Source: Trichosphaerium sp. ATCC 40318 (Eukaryota > Discosea > Flabellinia > Trichosidae). Taken from it: a stretch of DNA of 64,000 nt. The translations under genes were made by a program, and so were the position numbers. The notes below the pieces were generated by a model. It saw only the letters and a list, made by a program, of their open reading frames with translations. It was not told the origin of the DNA and made no database searches. The stretch covers positions 1 to 64,000 of the forward strand of contig JALMLS010000508.1 of NCBI GenBank assembly GCA_038496445.1, written 5' to 3'. Position 1 is the stretch's first letter. Each line of letters starts with the position of its first letter. Of the stretch, positions 11,187 to 22,089 are shown piece by piece.

Positions 11187-12032
11187 TCAAGAATTTCGAC
11201 GCCATGGTGGTGTCCATGTTGTTTGTTTACCATCTACAAAAGTGTCACAAAACACGTGAGCACTCCAAGTCAAATATGTCTTCCGTTCTCCATGAAGCAC
11301 ATCATTCACATACTGGGATTGAGTATTTAGTTGCCCATTGTCAAACCATATCTTGAAGTCTCCTTCAAGTTTGCCATTGACATAGTTACATTTCTTTCGG
11401 AGCTGGCCATTTGGAAACCAAGATTTATACTCACCTTCAAACTTGCCATCAACAAAATAGCAATGATCACATACTTGGCTGTTTTTGTGCCATTTCATGT
11501 ACTCTCCTTCGCGTTTATCTTGTTTGAAACAACCGTCCTCACATAATTCTCCATTGCTATGCCATGTTTTATGTCGTCCTTCACGTTTATTGTTGATGTA
11601 CTGTCCTTGTTCTCTTAGTTTACCATATGCATGCCATTTAGTGTAATCTCCTTCGAGGTTACCATTTACATAATTCATTTGTTCCTTTAGTTGTTGATTG
11701 TAATACCATGCCTTATACTCCCCCTCGAGTTTATCATTGACGTAAAAGCCGATGGAGTTCAGTCGACCATTACCATACCAAGTTTTACTTTCTCCTTCAA
11801 GTTTGCCATGGTTCCAGTGCGTTCGTTGTACTACTTGTACTTGCAATGAAGCATCAGCTTTTCGTTTTTCCCATTTCCCATGCTTTTCAAAATCACAATC
11901 AAATCTTGATGTCAAGGCTGCTTTTTTTGATAACAATGGCCACTGTAAGTATAAATTAATGTCTAAATCAATAATATCGAGTTGTAGCTCAATAGGAAGT
12001 CCCAATAACTCATCTGAGTTTGTAATGTTCAT
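11187..12032 (-). CDS. F-box-like protein with about nine YwqK-type repeats
   Basis: This intronless gene encodes 281 residues. Residues 10-45 carry the family's F-box-like head (LLGLPIELQLDIIDLDINLY then WPLLSKKAALTSRF). About nine 23-residue repeats follow, built on GEYKAWYYNQQL-x-NYVNGNLE. It is a close paralogue of 17017-17688, including conserved sequence past both ends, but has two extra repeat units in the middle. The promoter segment 12040-12115 with CACGTG is shared with that gene and with a detached copy at 14755-14830. An E3-ligase adaptor role is inferred from the head region, which is a degenerate F-box at best. Confidence 0.7.
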   Translation of the reverse strand: MNITNSDELLGLPIELQLDIIDLDINLYLQWPLLSKKAALTSRFDCDFEKHGKWEKRKADASLQVQVVQRTHWNHGKLEGESKTWYGNGRLNSIGFYVNDKLEGEYKAWYYNQQLKEQMNYVNGNLEGDYTKWHAYGKLREQGQYINNKREGRHKTWHSNGELCEDGCFKQDKREGEYMKWHKNSQVCDHCYFVDGKFEGEYKSWFPNGQLRKKCNYVNGKLEGDFKIWFDNGQLNTQSQYVNDVLHGERKTYLTWSAHVFCDTFVDGKQTTWTPPWRRNS

Positions 12033-12039
12033 CTAGTTA

Positions 12040-12115
12040 CGACTTAGTGGAAGGGGAGGATAATTATAATAGTTATCCCGGGATCTGCTTTACCACGTGT
12101 ATGGGGTAGTAACTT
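12040..12115 (-). promoter_or_regulatory. conserved upstream block with CACGTG box
   Basis: A block reading GGATAATTATAATAGTTATC, then CCCGGGATCTGCTTTACC and CACGTG, recurs upstream of 17017-17688 (about 17780-17830) and beside the fragment at 14533-14678 (about 14755-14815). Conservation in three copies outside the coding part suggests a promoter or simply recent duplication. Confidence 0.45.
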
Positions 12116-13017
12116 AAGTTAAAAGTACAAGACGAAAATCTAGCAAACTAACAGTACACAAAACCAACGGTTTTTGACTTTTATTTCTGTCGCTGCTTGT
12201 TTAAAGAAGTTAAGATTAAATAAACTGATCCATTGCGCATACCTCTAGGTACGTGAAACGATTTTCCTTTGAGACAACTGTTGTGGGATAATTATACAAC
12301 GAACGCTTTATTTAAGAAAAAAATGAGTTTGATCGAAAAGCCGTAGTTGCACCACTCTGACCCAAAGCGTCCTAAAATTGATCTAAAATCAGTTACCAAG
12401 TTTATTACAAAGAGTTTTTATCACAGCCTGAATGGTGGAACCTTGGCAATGAGTTAACAAGATAAAAGCTTGCTAGTACTTTTTTTTGTTGTTTTTTTTC
12501 AAAACACAGTTTTAGCTGTGCTTGATTTTAACGACAGTATTAACTTACAGTAGTGAGGATGAAGCCAATGCATTTGTTAAAACTTGTATAGTAATACATC
12601 AAGATGTAGAGGGGTTTAAACACCGTTTGTCTGCCATAGCTGAGGTATATTTGTTTCTGGCATAGATGCTCGTACTGTTTCTTCAGATGGAAAAAGACTT
12701 AAAATTTGTGTGTGACCGTAGTATTCGAGGGTGTTTTGTGAATAACAAGAAAGCAAGAAACCAGGTATGTTGTGGATGTTCTTTTTTCGTTTTTGAATTA
12801 ATGGTTCTTTTTCAAAGCTATTATTGGCCGTGTCAAAGACTTTGGTCAGGTGAGAGAATTTGCTGCACTGGTATGTTCGCAAATGCCCAAAATGTACACA
12901 GGGAATCCTGAAACGTCATTAAAAGCGATATGTTCTAAAAATTGACAAAGAAGTAGCTCAAAGAATTTTTACTGAGTTCAAAAAACCTGATCACGTGGCA
13001 CAACTAAGTAAACAAAG
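12116..13017 (+). other. unrecognised exon-like debris
   Basis: Pieces with coding character occur on the plus strand: YYKEFLSQPEWWNLGNEL near 12400-12465, SEDEANAFVKTCIVIHQDVE near 12555-12615, and GRVKDFGQVREFAALVCSQM near 12825-12890. Candidate donors and acceptors exist, but frames and stops do not yield one consistent gene. I treat it as a decayed or misassembled multi-exon gene of unknown family. Confidence 0.3.
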
Positions 13018-13150
13018 CGTAACGGATTTCAATTTAGATGCTTCATCGAAACTACAAGTTGTAGAACGAACACACTGGAACCATGGTAAACGTGAAGGAG
13101 AAAGTAAAGCTTGGTATGGTAATGGTCGACTGAGCTCCAACCGCCAAAGA
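13018..13150 (+). pseudogene. fragment of a YwqK-repeat gene
   Basis: An in-frame stretch reads DASSKLQVVERTHWNHGKRE and then GESKAWYGNGRLSS, matching one internal stretch of the gene at 17017-17688 almost exactly. Nothing before or after it belongs to the family, so it is a transposed scrap rather than a gene. Confidence 0.7.
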
Positions 13151-13908
13151 CAAATGAACAAAACTCTTTTTACTTGAGAAACTGCAACCTCTGTCAAAGA
13201 TTTTCCCAACATTTTATGTTACCCGCCCCACAGTTTTGTCTATCGATTTCACTGCGTTCTGTGGTTTAGTGCTGACGTGGATTGTTTGTGTTACACCAAA
13301 GTGCGATTATGTAAGTTCTAGAAGGCATTATACCTTGTACAAAGGACTTACACTTGTAACAAGAATAGGGCTAACATTTGGAAAAATATTAACATCACGT
13401 GATACATTTTAACTTTCGTTAACGTTCTGCAGATTAGAACGTACGAGCAAATATTTTATAGTGAGTCAGAAGGTTTATTCATACAAAACTAACTATTATT
13501 TGTGTGATCTTTTGTGAGCTACAATATTGTCTTCCATCAGCTGTATCGAGACAGTCGGTAAAAGCAACCTGGCATTTGTCAACACTTGGCAAGTCACTAG
13601 AGAACAACAGCAATGATGGCGATTGCGAAAAGGGCTAGAGTTGCTGTAGTAGAAGCTTTTATCTTGGTTGGTTATAAAGTCAATTTAAGTGAATGGTTCA
13701 GTCTTGAATAGTGATCGACATTACAAGACAGCTACTATTACGCAACGCAAAAAAATACATAGAAGTATTCTATAGTGCGTTCGATGATGTTTTGTGATGG
13801 CAGTCTTTATTCTAGTGTAACCTTCAGGGAAGCTCTCGGATGTAGTCACTTTCCTTTCTTAGTGGCCTAAATTGTCATTCGCAAGTTTTCAACAAGATAA
13901 ACGCAACA
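13151..13908. other. no gene seen
   Basis: No family-like open frame is seen. One CACGTG is present near 13395. Confidence 0.45.
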
Positions 13909-14463
13909 ATGGACCTCATCTTCAACGTAGACGGCATGGAATTCATAACAAAGCAATTTGTACCTGAAAATGCTGTTCGCATAGTATCTTCAAAGTACAC
14001 CCTAGACTTGATGAAAGATGCCAACATATCCAAAATATCCAATGGAACAATACCTACACTTGGATTCCTTCTGGGTGAGCTTATGGAAATAGTGTTTAAC
14101 CTTAAACCTGCTGATTTGTTTTCTATTTAGCGCAGCTGAAGAAGGGCTCTAACAAAGTACTTTTTTTTTTGGTTTTCGGACTTTTTGTCTTGCATCACAT
14201 TCAAACACTCTTAGTTAAATAATCTGGTTACTTTTGAGATTGCTTCAGTTAACGCTAAGAAACTGACTTTACGAGTGAACAGAAAAGACTGTGATCCAGT
14301 GGACTTGGTTCTCTCTGCTGACTTGCTAAGATTTAGTACAAAGAACAAGCACAAGGTATGACCAAACATTAGCTTTCTATTCACGTGATATGTATAATTT
14401 TTTTTAAGGCTTGGAGTTTGAATGCGTTAGGTAACAATGCAACTGTGAAGGGCGGGGATAATT
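13909..14463 (+). CDS. unknown protein, 3' end cut by a duplicated segment
   Basis: Four exons join in frame: 13909-14074, 14131-14156, 14239-14355 and 14409-14463. The product begins MDLIFNVDGMEFITKQFVPE and continues through AQLKKGSNK, KKLTLRVNRKDCDPVDLVLS and a glycine-rich NATVKGGDN. After the donor at 14464 the next recognisable sequence, from 14533, is the head of a YwqK-repeat gene in the opposite orientation. The 3' exons therefore seem lost. The family is not recognised. Confidence 0.4.
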
Positions 14464-14532
14464 GTAAGTACACTTTTTTGTTGTTGTGCTATCTAACATA
14501 CATCGTGTTAAGCTGTTGCTTTACTTAAACCT

Positions 14533-14830
14533 TCACAATCAAATCTTGATGTCAAGGCTGCTTTTTTTGATAACAATGGCCATTGTAAGTATAAATTAAT
14601 GTCTAAATCAATAATATCGAGTTGTAGCTCAATAGGAAGTCCCAATAACTCATCTGAGTTTGTAATGTTCATCTAGTTATGCTGTTAATTGAGGTCTGTT
14701 TACAAACGCTCGCACTTACGAAGAAGAAATTAACCAAATAAATACAGTTTTTCGTGTGCTTGGAAGGGGAGGGATAGTTATAATAGTTATCCCGGGATCT
14801 GCTTTACCACGTGTATGGGTAGTAACTTAA
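14533..14830 (-). pseudogene. detached promoter and 5' end of a YwqK-repeat gene
   Basis: Positions 14533-14678 are nearly identical to the first 146 coding bases of the gene at 11187-12032, ATG included. Positions 14679-14830 match upstream sequence of that gene and of 17017-17688 (the GGTCTGTTTACAAACGCTCG block and the CACGTG block). The copy ends abruptly inside the coding part. It is a segmental duplication that landed in or next to the gene at 13909-14463. Confidence 0.8.
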
Positions 14831-14985
14831 CACATTGAGCTAAGTCAATAGTACACGAGACATGAAAATCTTTAACCTCGCAATAACTTTACACCTCAGT
14901 CTATCTAATATAGCTTGTTTCCGAGAAGAAACAGGTACCGTATTATCAACTCTAGTTTATAAACTCACTATATGTACTTTAAGCA

Positions 14986-15246
14986 GGGGCCATAGTTTTT
15001 TCCGAATTTTCCGAAAACAAAAATTCGAAAAAATAGAATTCGTAGAAAGATGCATAGCTAGGGCAGTCCACTAAACTAGAAAGCGCCTGGTTCACTTACG
15101 GTCGGGTCCTCGGTGTGCTCGGAACTAGAACCCGACCTTCGCTCACATATAGTGATCCATTGGTGGGTATAGGCATTCGGTTTTTGTATCGAATTCTATT
15201 TTTTCGAATTTTTTCTTTTGAAAAATTCAGAAAAAACGTGGGTCCG
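14986..15246. mobile_element. MITE-like element with 56-bp terminal inverted repeats
   Basis: The left end (14986-15042) and the right end (15190-15246) are inverted repeats sharing GTTTTTTC and the inner AAAATTCGAAAAAATAGAAT. The 9-bp word CTTTAAGCA flanks both sides (14977-14985 and 15247-15255), as expected of a target-site duplication. The 261-bp element has no open frame. Its centre is less AT-rich and holds a small hairpin (GGTCGGGT / ACCCGACC). Nine-base duplications with long inverted repeats point to a Mutator-like non-autonomous element; class assignment is inferred. Confidence 0.75.
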
Positions 15247-15363
15247 CTTTAAGCATAAAACAGCAAAATTAAAACATTCTAGCAAGCACTAGGCTGTTTG
15301 CATATTCCTTCATAAGTTCGTTAAAATTGCTTAAGTGAACTTTATACAGTAAGGCAAATACAA

Positions 15364-16070
15364 ATGACATCTGATATCCCAGTGTTATAAGCGTTGTGGG
15401 TTGTGGTGACCATGGTGTAGGTAACACGTAATATACACGAAAACTATGCTATACTATCAAACTAAAGGCAAAACGAATCTAATATGGTATATTAATAGCG
15501 AATTTAATCATGAAGAACCTTTTGGAGATATTTTACCTTCAGTTTGTGATCCAATTACGATTTGCAAAGACCCGTTTACTTTAGGTGCCTATGCGGAGTG
15601 TATTTTTAGATTTCCGGGTTTGTGTTTGCACGTGGTCGTAGATGTGGTTTTTTTTTTTCAATTAAAAATGATTAATGTATTGTAGGAATATGGGATACAC
15701 ATGGTAACCGTATGATCGGTTGAGCCTCTTACTTATAGCACGGTAATTTTCTTTGCCCGTTTACTTTTTGTTTTGTTTGTTGTACAAGCTTAAAACGCTC
15801 TGTTTGGATGACGGTTGTAAGCATGGATGTTTTCTTAGTTTGCTTCTCCCTTGATGACTATGAATTATATGAGAGTATTACATCTCGAGTGCGTACAATA
15901 CTCTATATATTGGTTTCTTTTTGTTTATGTGCTTATTTAATTGGGTAGTGGATACCAGAGTTAAACCATCACGGACTTCTTGTGCCACGTATTCTTGTTG
16001 ACTTAGTACATATTTAAATCACTTTGGTATGCAACTCGACAGCCTTTATGGTTTTGGTGTAGCAGCTATT
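15364..16070 (+). pseudogene. Rho-type small GTPase, frameshifted
   Basis: Spliced pieces give a Rho-like order: VVGCGDHGVG|KTNLIWYINSEF (P-loop split by an intron at 15420-15466), GDILPSVCDP (switch I position), LGIWDTHGN (switch II), YDRLSLL, SMDVFLVCFSLDDY and WIPELNHHGLLVPRILV. Two frame breaks are needed: one between the ATG at 15364 and the first strand, one after WDTHGN. The NKxD and SAK region cannot be read. Switch II has H and N where Rho has A and Q. It looks like a dead copy; sequence errors could give the same picture. Confidence 0.6.
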
Positions 16071-17016
16071 AAAGTTATCTCAATTTTTCACCTTTTTGAC
16101 TTGGCTTTATAGTTGTTGATGAGTTTGCAATATATATTCATGGTACTTACCATACACGACCAACGATTCAGAAGTATGGTTACTGATCCTAAGCGATGTA
16201 CAATACAATAAAAAAAGTGTTTTGATATCTCATATTTTTCGTACTTCTTGAGGTCCCAAGTTGATGTGAACCAGGTTCTGAGTTTTAACTGACTCTTTAT
16301 TGTTGCAAATAGACTATATATTATAATATCAAATAATTATGTACAGTAAGGAATAGAGTGAGAAGCTGTATTCAGCAAATGAACAAGTTTTTTGTTGTGA
16401 CTTATATTTATTATTTGATCAACAGCAGGATAGAATAAACAGCTTAACCGACTTCTTATCGGCTATGATTCAGTGAAATTTGTCTGGCAACAGACACCAA
16501 CAAGGCAACGGTTTTTGAACGAAAAGATGTAAGGAGGATAGAAATTCCCATTGTACAACCACAACCGATTGCATTGCTGTAAAGGAATCAGTCACGGTTG
16601 TTTTGGTTAGCACTAATATAGACAATAAGACAGCCAAATAAAGGAGGTGCGACGCTTTCTTCAAGGCGTTTTAAAGCTGCTACTTAACCAAGTTTGATAA
16701 TTGAAAATGCAGTTTACAGTTGTTGTTGTAGACTACAACATTGTTGAACAAATCACTTACTTCATAACGATGTATTCTTTATCAATAGGAATAATCGATC
16801 AACAGCTGTGATCAACAAAGCGAGTACACAAGCGAAAACGTCATGCACCAAAAAAATGAAGTGCAAACTTTTAGTTCCTGTTTGTTAACCCTATGAAGTT
16901 TGATGGGAGTTTTGTAAACTTGAATGATACAAGCTGGCCTTTTTTAAAATTTTATTTTGCTTACAATCAGGTGGGAAAAAAAGTGTGAGTCAAGAATTTC
17001 GACACCATGGTGATGC
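16071..17016. other. no supported gene
   Basis: A 64-codon minus-strand frame at 16470-16664 begins with a signal-peptide-like stretch (MKKASHLLYLAVLLSILVL), but has no further support. The rest is AT-rich spacer. Confidence 0.4.
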
Positions 17017-17688
17017 TCACGCTGTTTGTTTACCATCTGCAAAAGTTTCACAAAACACACGATCACTACCAGTCGAATATGTCTTTCGTTCATGTAAAAC
17101 ATCATTCACATAGTAGGATTGAATTTTTAGTAGCCCATCGTCATACCATATGTAAAAGTCTCCTTCAAGTTTACCGTTGACATAGTTACATTTCTTTTGA
17201 TAATATTCATCTGGAAACCAAGATGTGTACTCACCTTCAAACTTACCATCAACAAAATAGCAATGCTCACGCAAGTTACCGTTTTTGTGCCATTTCATGT
17301 GCTCTCCGTCAAGGTTACCATTTAAATAATTCATTTGTTCCTTTAATTGTCGATTGTAATACCATGCCTTATACTCTCCCTCAAGTTTATCATTGACGTA
17401 AAAGCAGCTGGAGTTCAGTCGACCATTATCATACCAAGTTTTACTTTCTCCTTCACGTTTACCATGGTTCCAGTGTGTTCGTTCTACAACTTGTAGTTTC
17501 GATGAAGCATCAGCTTTTCGTTTTTCCCATTTCCCATGCTTTTCAAAATCACAATCAAATCTTGATGTCAAGGCTGCTTTTTTTGATAACAACGGCCATT
17601 GTAAGTATAAATTAATGTCCAAATCAATAATATCAAGTTGTAGCTCAACAGGAAGTCCCAATAACGGATTTGAGTTTGTAATGTTCAT
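17017..17688 (-). CDS. F-box-like protein with seven YwqK-type repeats
   Basis: This 223-residue intronless gene has the same F-box-like head as 11187-12032 (LLGLPVELQLDIIDLDINLY) and about seven 23-residue repeats ending KQTA. Alignment by eye shows that two repeat units present in the paralogue are missing here. The flanks are also conserved, so the two arose by a recent duplication of the whole locus. Confidence 0.7.
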   Translation of the reverse strand: MNITNSNPLLGLPVELQLDIIDLDINLYLQWPLLSKKAALTSRFDCDFEKHGKWEKRKADASSKLQVVERTHWNHGKREGESKTWYDNGRLNSSCFYVNDKLEGEYKAWYYNRQLKEQMNYLNGNLDGEHMKWHKNGNLREHCYFVDGKFEGEYTSWFPDEYYQKKCNYVNGKLEGDFYIWYDDGLLKIQSYYVNDVLHERKTYSTGSDRVFCETFADGKQTA

Positions 17689-17835
17689 CTAGTTGTGCTG
17701 TTAACTGAGGTCTGTTTACAAACGCTCGCACTTACGTAAGAAGAAATTAACCAAATAGAGTTTCTCGTAAGTGTAGTTTGGAAGGGGGATAATAACACTA
17801 GGTATCCCAGGATATGCTTTACCACGTGTATGGGT
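17689..17835 (-). promoter_or_regulatory. conserved upstream region with CACGTG
   Basis: The region shares the GGTCTGTTTACAAACGCTCG block and the later CTTTACCACGTGTATGGG block with the copy at 14684-14830 and in part with 12040-12115. It is the presumed promoter of the gene at 17017-17688. Confidence 0.45.
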
Positions 17836-19062
17836 ATCTAAAATATAGCTTGTTACTCATTAAGCGAAACTAAACAGGTTTTAAATCACTGTTTACAGTA
17901 AAAACAGTTTAAGGCATGCCGTTAACGGAAAGTGATCACGTGAATTATTCGTTAAGCCAACAAATATCTAGGAATAGCTAATACTATTTCTAGTGTAATA
18001 CGTTATAAGAAAAGGTGTACAAGCCAATTAACTCCTTCTTTCTCAGTTGAGTAGGTTTGTTTATTATTAAATAGGTCATGTTAGCGGTTTACTTTTCTTA
18101 GTGTGAGACTTAGAAACCACCCTTGACAGAGCTGTTACTCCTAGTACATATGTACCACATACTGTTTGTTAATGGTGTGGCATCAATCGGATGAATAGCA
18201 TTTCTGTACAAGTAAAAAAAAGAAAGGTACAAGACTGGTGCTGGGGTTCTTTGAGAAGTAAAAACTGGGCGTAAACTAACATGTTTTGACAATAGTTGCT
18301 ATGAGTTTGAAGGATTGGTTTGTGAAAAAGTTAAGGGAGGAAAACAGGTTCTCTCAGCTGTTAGAGTTCTGATACTAACTACTACTCTTCTATCAACTAA
18401 CCAAAGGGACTCAACTTAGACGATGTTTGGGAGGAAGACAAAATGTCTTGTGGCTCTAGCGCAGCGCCAAGCATTTGTTATCTATTATACAAGAAACACT
18501 TGGAAAATAAAAGAAAGTTTTACAGGTTTTTAAAACAAATTGAAAAGGAAATTTTTGGGTGGGATGTGGGTGATTGCCGCTCGCCATGTTCTTGTACACG
18601 TTGTAGGCGTTTGTAGTTGATTTATGAGTCATACCAAGTCTTACCCAAACGTCTGTAACGGAGAAAACACGTGTACAGCCATTAAGTCAAGGTTTGAAAC
18701 TGTATCACATGATTAATGGCAAAGCTCATGAAGAGACTTTGACATACGTTTGGAGATTAAGTCTTATCTACATACGTAAGGAACATGTTTCCAACGTTAG
18801 GGCAATCACTATGTTTACAAAACACTGTTCAGCGCGAACCAATATACTGCTCTGAAAAACGTTTATTTCTGTTTAGTATTTCGTATTTCTAATCTGAAAT
18901 ATGTGATGCCGATATTGTCATAAGTCCTAATGTACTTGATCCCTTTGTTGCTATTTTTCTCTTCTCCTAAACAATTTGTGAGAAAAATAATTGACGTGCT
19001 AAGCAGTGCTATTTATTGCTTCTCTCGCTTACCCGTTGTTGAAATTTCTTGTTCTTGTTAAT
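17836..19062. other. no gene seen
   Basis: No exon is recognised on either strand. CACGTG boxes lie near 17936 and 18670. Confidence 0.45.
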
Positions 19063-22000
19063 CTAAAACAGTAGTGCATCAGTAAGAAAACAACAAAGTG
19101 GTAAAATGAGAAGTAATTGTTTGGGAATGCTAGTGGCTGTTCTTCTTTTTGGTTTTTTATTTCTTTGTACCTTTCCAAATGGATCTGTTAGCTGTATTTC
19201 TTTTTTAACTGGTTCTCCTGCGTCTGATTTAAAGTCCCCTGGTTGAAAACATGCTGCACCAATGAACACGTTTTTACCAAACCTGAAAACGGAAAACTTT
19301 AAGCAAAAAACAACTTTTTCTTGATTGAATGTTTAATAGCCTACTACAGCAAATATATCTTTAAGACTGACAAAACATATAAATTACTAGTACGTATTCT
19401 ACAGCAATACTAGTGGACAAGAATTTTTCGAAAAAAGCTGACGACAGAGAGTTGTTAAAAGTTTTTTTCCACTTACCTTGTAAAATCCCAAACTTCCAGT
19501 TGGAAAGGCTCATTGTCCCAACCGAAACTAATAACGATTGTTAATACTTGCTTGCAACAACCTTATTCAAATAAAATGAATAAATGACGTACACCTCCCA
19601 TTCAAGTTTTTTGAAGACAGCTTTTTGTTTTTTCTTGATAACTTTACTTTCGTTGAAATTGTTTGTATTCTTTCCAAACTTTGTCAAAGTAATTTGTGGT
19701 GTAGTTTGTCCTATCTTTCCACTGAGTATATCCTATTAATAATTACTATTACACCTTTATATATATATTGTATTACCTTTACAGATGCAGAGTGAATGGT
19801 AAGCCTGCACCTATTGAAGAAAGATGTGTCAACAGAAAAAGTTTTCAACGAGTTTTTAAAAAAGTTACCTTCCAGAGATATTCCCGTGAAGCCACTCTGT
19901 TGCTGTCTTAATGTCTAGAGTCATCTAGAACGTGTGAATACGATACTCACAAAATATATTCTTTGTACTCTCAACTTGGTTTTGGACATGAAAGGCTTTA
20001 GTTCTCTTAGAGGATCAATATCAGGTGACCATAGTAAAACATCATTTTTTGTTTTACTCAGCAATTTAAGTAATTTATTCACTTTTGACCACATCTCTTC
20101 ATCCTTGAAATACTTTGGATCTAAATCGTCTTTAAAATTTATTCACAGTAAGAAGTACGCACGTATATCCAGTAGAATCTTTACATCACTTGCTCCCTTC
20201 ACTTTAAAAAAGGTTAGGCGTAAAAAAAGACCAGAAATAAATCTGTACCAAAGTTTTTGAAGTCTCCACCAACAACTGTTTGAGCCCATTCCAATGAGTC
20301 TGAAATATTCCGTAAGCTTTTGAGTATTTCATAATGTTATTTCAGGTACCTTTGTAGTCTTCGTCATAGTCAAAATTAGCGTCGTAACGACACACAACTG
20401 AACCTAACAAAGATTACAAAAAAATTTCAGTAGGTAGTGTATTCGCACCATCAGCTTGTATTTCTGATACAACGTCTCTTACTTCATGTTGCGAGTCCCA
20501 CTCACCTTTATAGGTTATGTTAGATAACGTAAAAAATCACGTGACAGTTACCTATCCAAAGTACGGACTCAAATTTTGCAAATCGTTCTACAGCTTTCTA
20601 TTGTAATCTTTAGCGTTTATAACAATATCTTACCAAACTTACAAAGCTTGTAGTTGCAATCACAAAGTACATTCCACTTAGTTCTTCTTCAAAAATAGAA
20701 TGAATCTCTTCACAGTCAGGAGCATAGAGTATAACGGGAACCTATTGGCAAAAAAGTCAAAAAAAAACACAAACATTATCAGGCTCTATCAGACATACTT
20801 TACAATCGTTTTCTTTCATTATTCTCAATGCTTCTTTTATTTCATCAACGTTACCATATTTCTCGTTTGTGTCCTTTTTAAAAGAGGTAAATGACCTTAC
20901 AGAGGTATAAACGAGTAGTTTCTTTAACGTACAACAGTAAAAATAACACGCCAACGCCATACACAATCATCAGTTGCCCACATTAATCGGGATTTTGCAA
21001 TGTCATTGTTGATAACATTCGCCTGCACAAAATGTTATTATATTAATATTACAAACAATACCATACCTTCTCACGCTTTAATATCAAGCGGTAAGGATCT
21101 TCCTAAGCATATCTTTATTAAAACTGTGATTAAATTCTTTTTTGTGTTTTTTTTGCGTTCCCTTTTTTTTTAGCTAAAGAAAAAGGAACGCAAAAACAGA
21201 AAAACAAAAAGACACTTACGTCTTGGTCAAATGGAATTGTCTCCGGTGCGTTAACCCATTCAAGAAGACGTAAATTTGGGAAACAAGATTGGAACCCTAT
21301 TGCAGTTTTGACTAGAAATAAAGTTAATAAAAAATTAAGAAGTTCAACTTGATGGCCTTGATGTACCGAATATATCGTTTATTTCTCTTGAATCTATTTT
21401 CTCAATTACTCTCCAATCAAAATTGCTGCGGGAAAAACCAATGAATCAGCGTTGACAGTCATTAACTTAAAAAAACGTACAACATCTGTTTTATGCTCTT
21501 ATACGTTGGTATTAATGCGTTCAAGATGTCCTACAGTTCGTCACTTAGAACTCAGATTGTGTATACCCGTTAAACGCACAATTGGTCCAGTCATGTATGA
21601 TTGTACAGTAACTTCTTCTGAAATGACCTATTCGCTATTTTAATCACGTGATTTTTATAATGTTGAACTTTTCACGTACCGGAAGCTCGCTTTGTGCTAA
21701 CCGTGCAGTATGGGCTTGTATTTCGCCAGTTACAACCAAGAGATCCTTTAACGGCGTCAGAAGGGTTCGGAAGCTGTTTCAGTACTTTTAAGAGAGAAAT
21801 GAGTTTCTGTTCTTCTTCGGGCGACTCAACCTTCTTAACGATAGCGAAGTCATCATAATCGTCTGTTTCACACAGTCCGACGTCAATTTGGTCGAAATAT
21901 GCCAAAACGCGTTGCGTAAGCGGTAGCTAAAACTATTACAACCCACGTGGCATACATTGGAAAAACGAAACAGTAAAAAACGCTTTTTTCACGTTAACTA

Positions 22001-22089
22001 ACCATTTCTTTGTGGTGGAAATCCTTTACTGATTTCTGAACGCCATTATGAAAAGTCTGTAATAACGAAGGAAGTGTTTCTTCAGCCAT
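19063..22089 (-). CDS. large multi-exon protein with a C-terminal C2-like domain
   Basis: The likely start is MAEETLPSLLQTFHNGVQKS (22089), followed by a ttttag acceptor exon reading LPLTQRVLAYFDQIDVGLCE. Later exons carry FDWRVIEKIDSREINDIF, AIGFQSCFPNLRLLEWV, MWATDDCVWRWRVIF, EIKEALRIMKENDCKVC, VPVILYAPDCEEIHSIF and DPKYFKDEEMWSKVN. The C-terminal exons form a C2-like sandwich: FNESKVIKKKQKAVFKKLEW, NEPFQLEVWDF, GKNVFIGAACFQPGD, then a basic, hydrophobic tail ending at 19063. C2 domains usually bind membranes through calcium; the usual aspartates are only partly evident. I could not join every exon in frame near 21480-21600, and two adjacent genes cannot be excluded. Confidence 0.5.

Noticed and set aside
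11331-12036. Plus-strand frames across the YwqK-repeat gene
   Set aside because: They are antisense reading of a repetitive gene on the minus strand; no start context or family match.
21120-21210. Apparent hairpin around TTTTTGTGTTTTTTTTGCGTTC / GAACGCAAAAACAG-type sequence
   Set aside because: It is an inverted low-complexity stretch in an intron or spacer; the arms are short and no terminator role is expected in this kind of genome.
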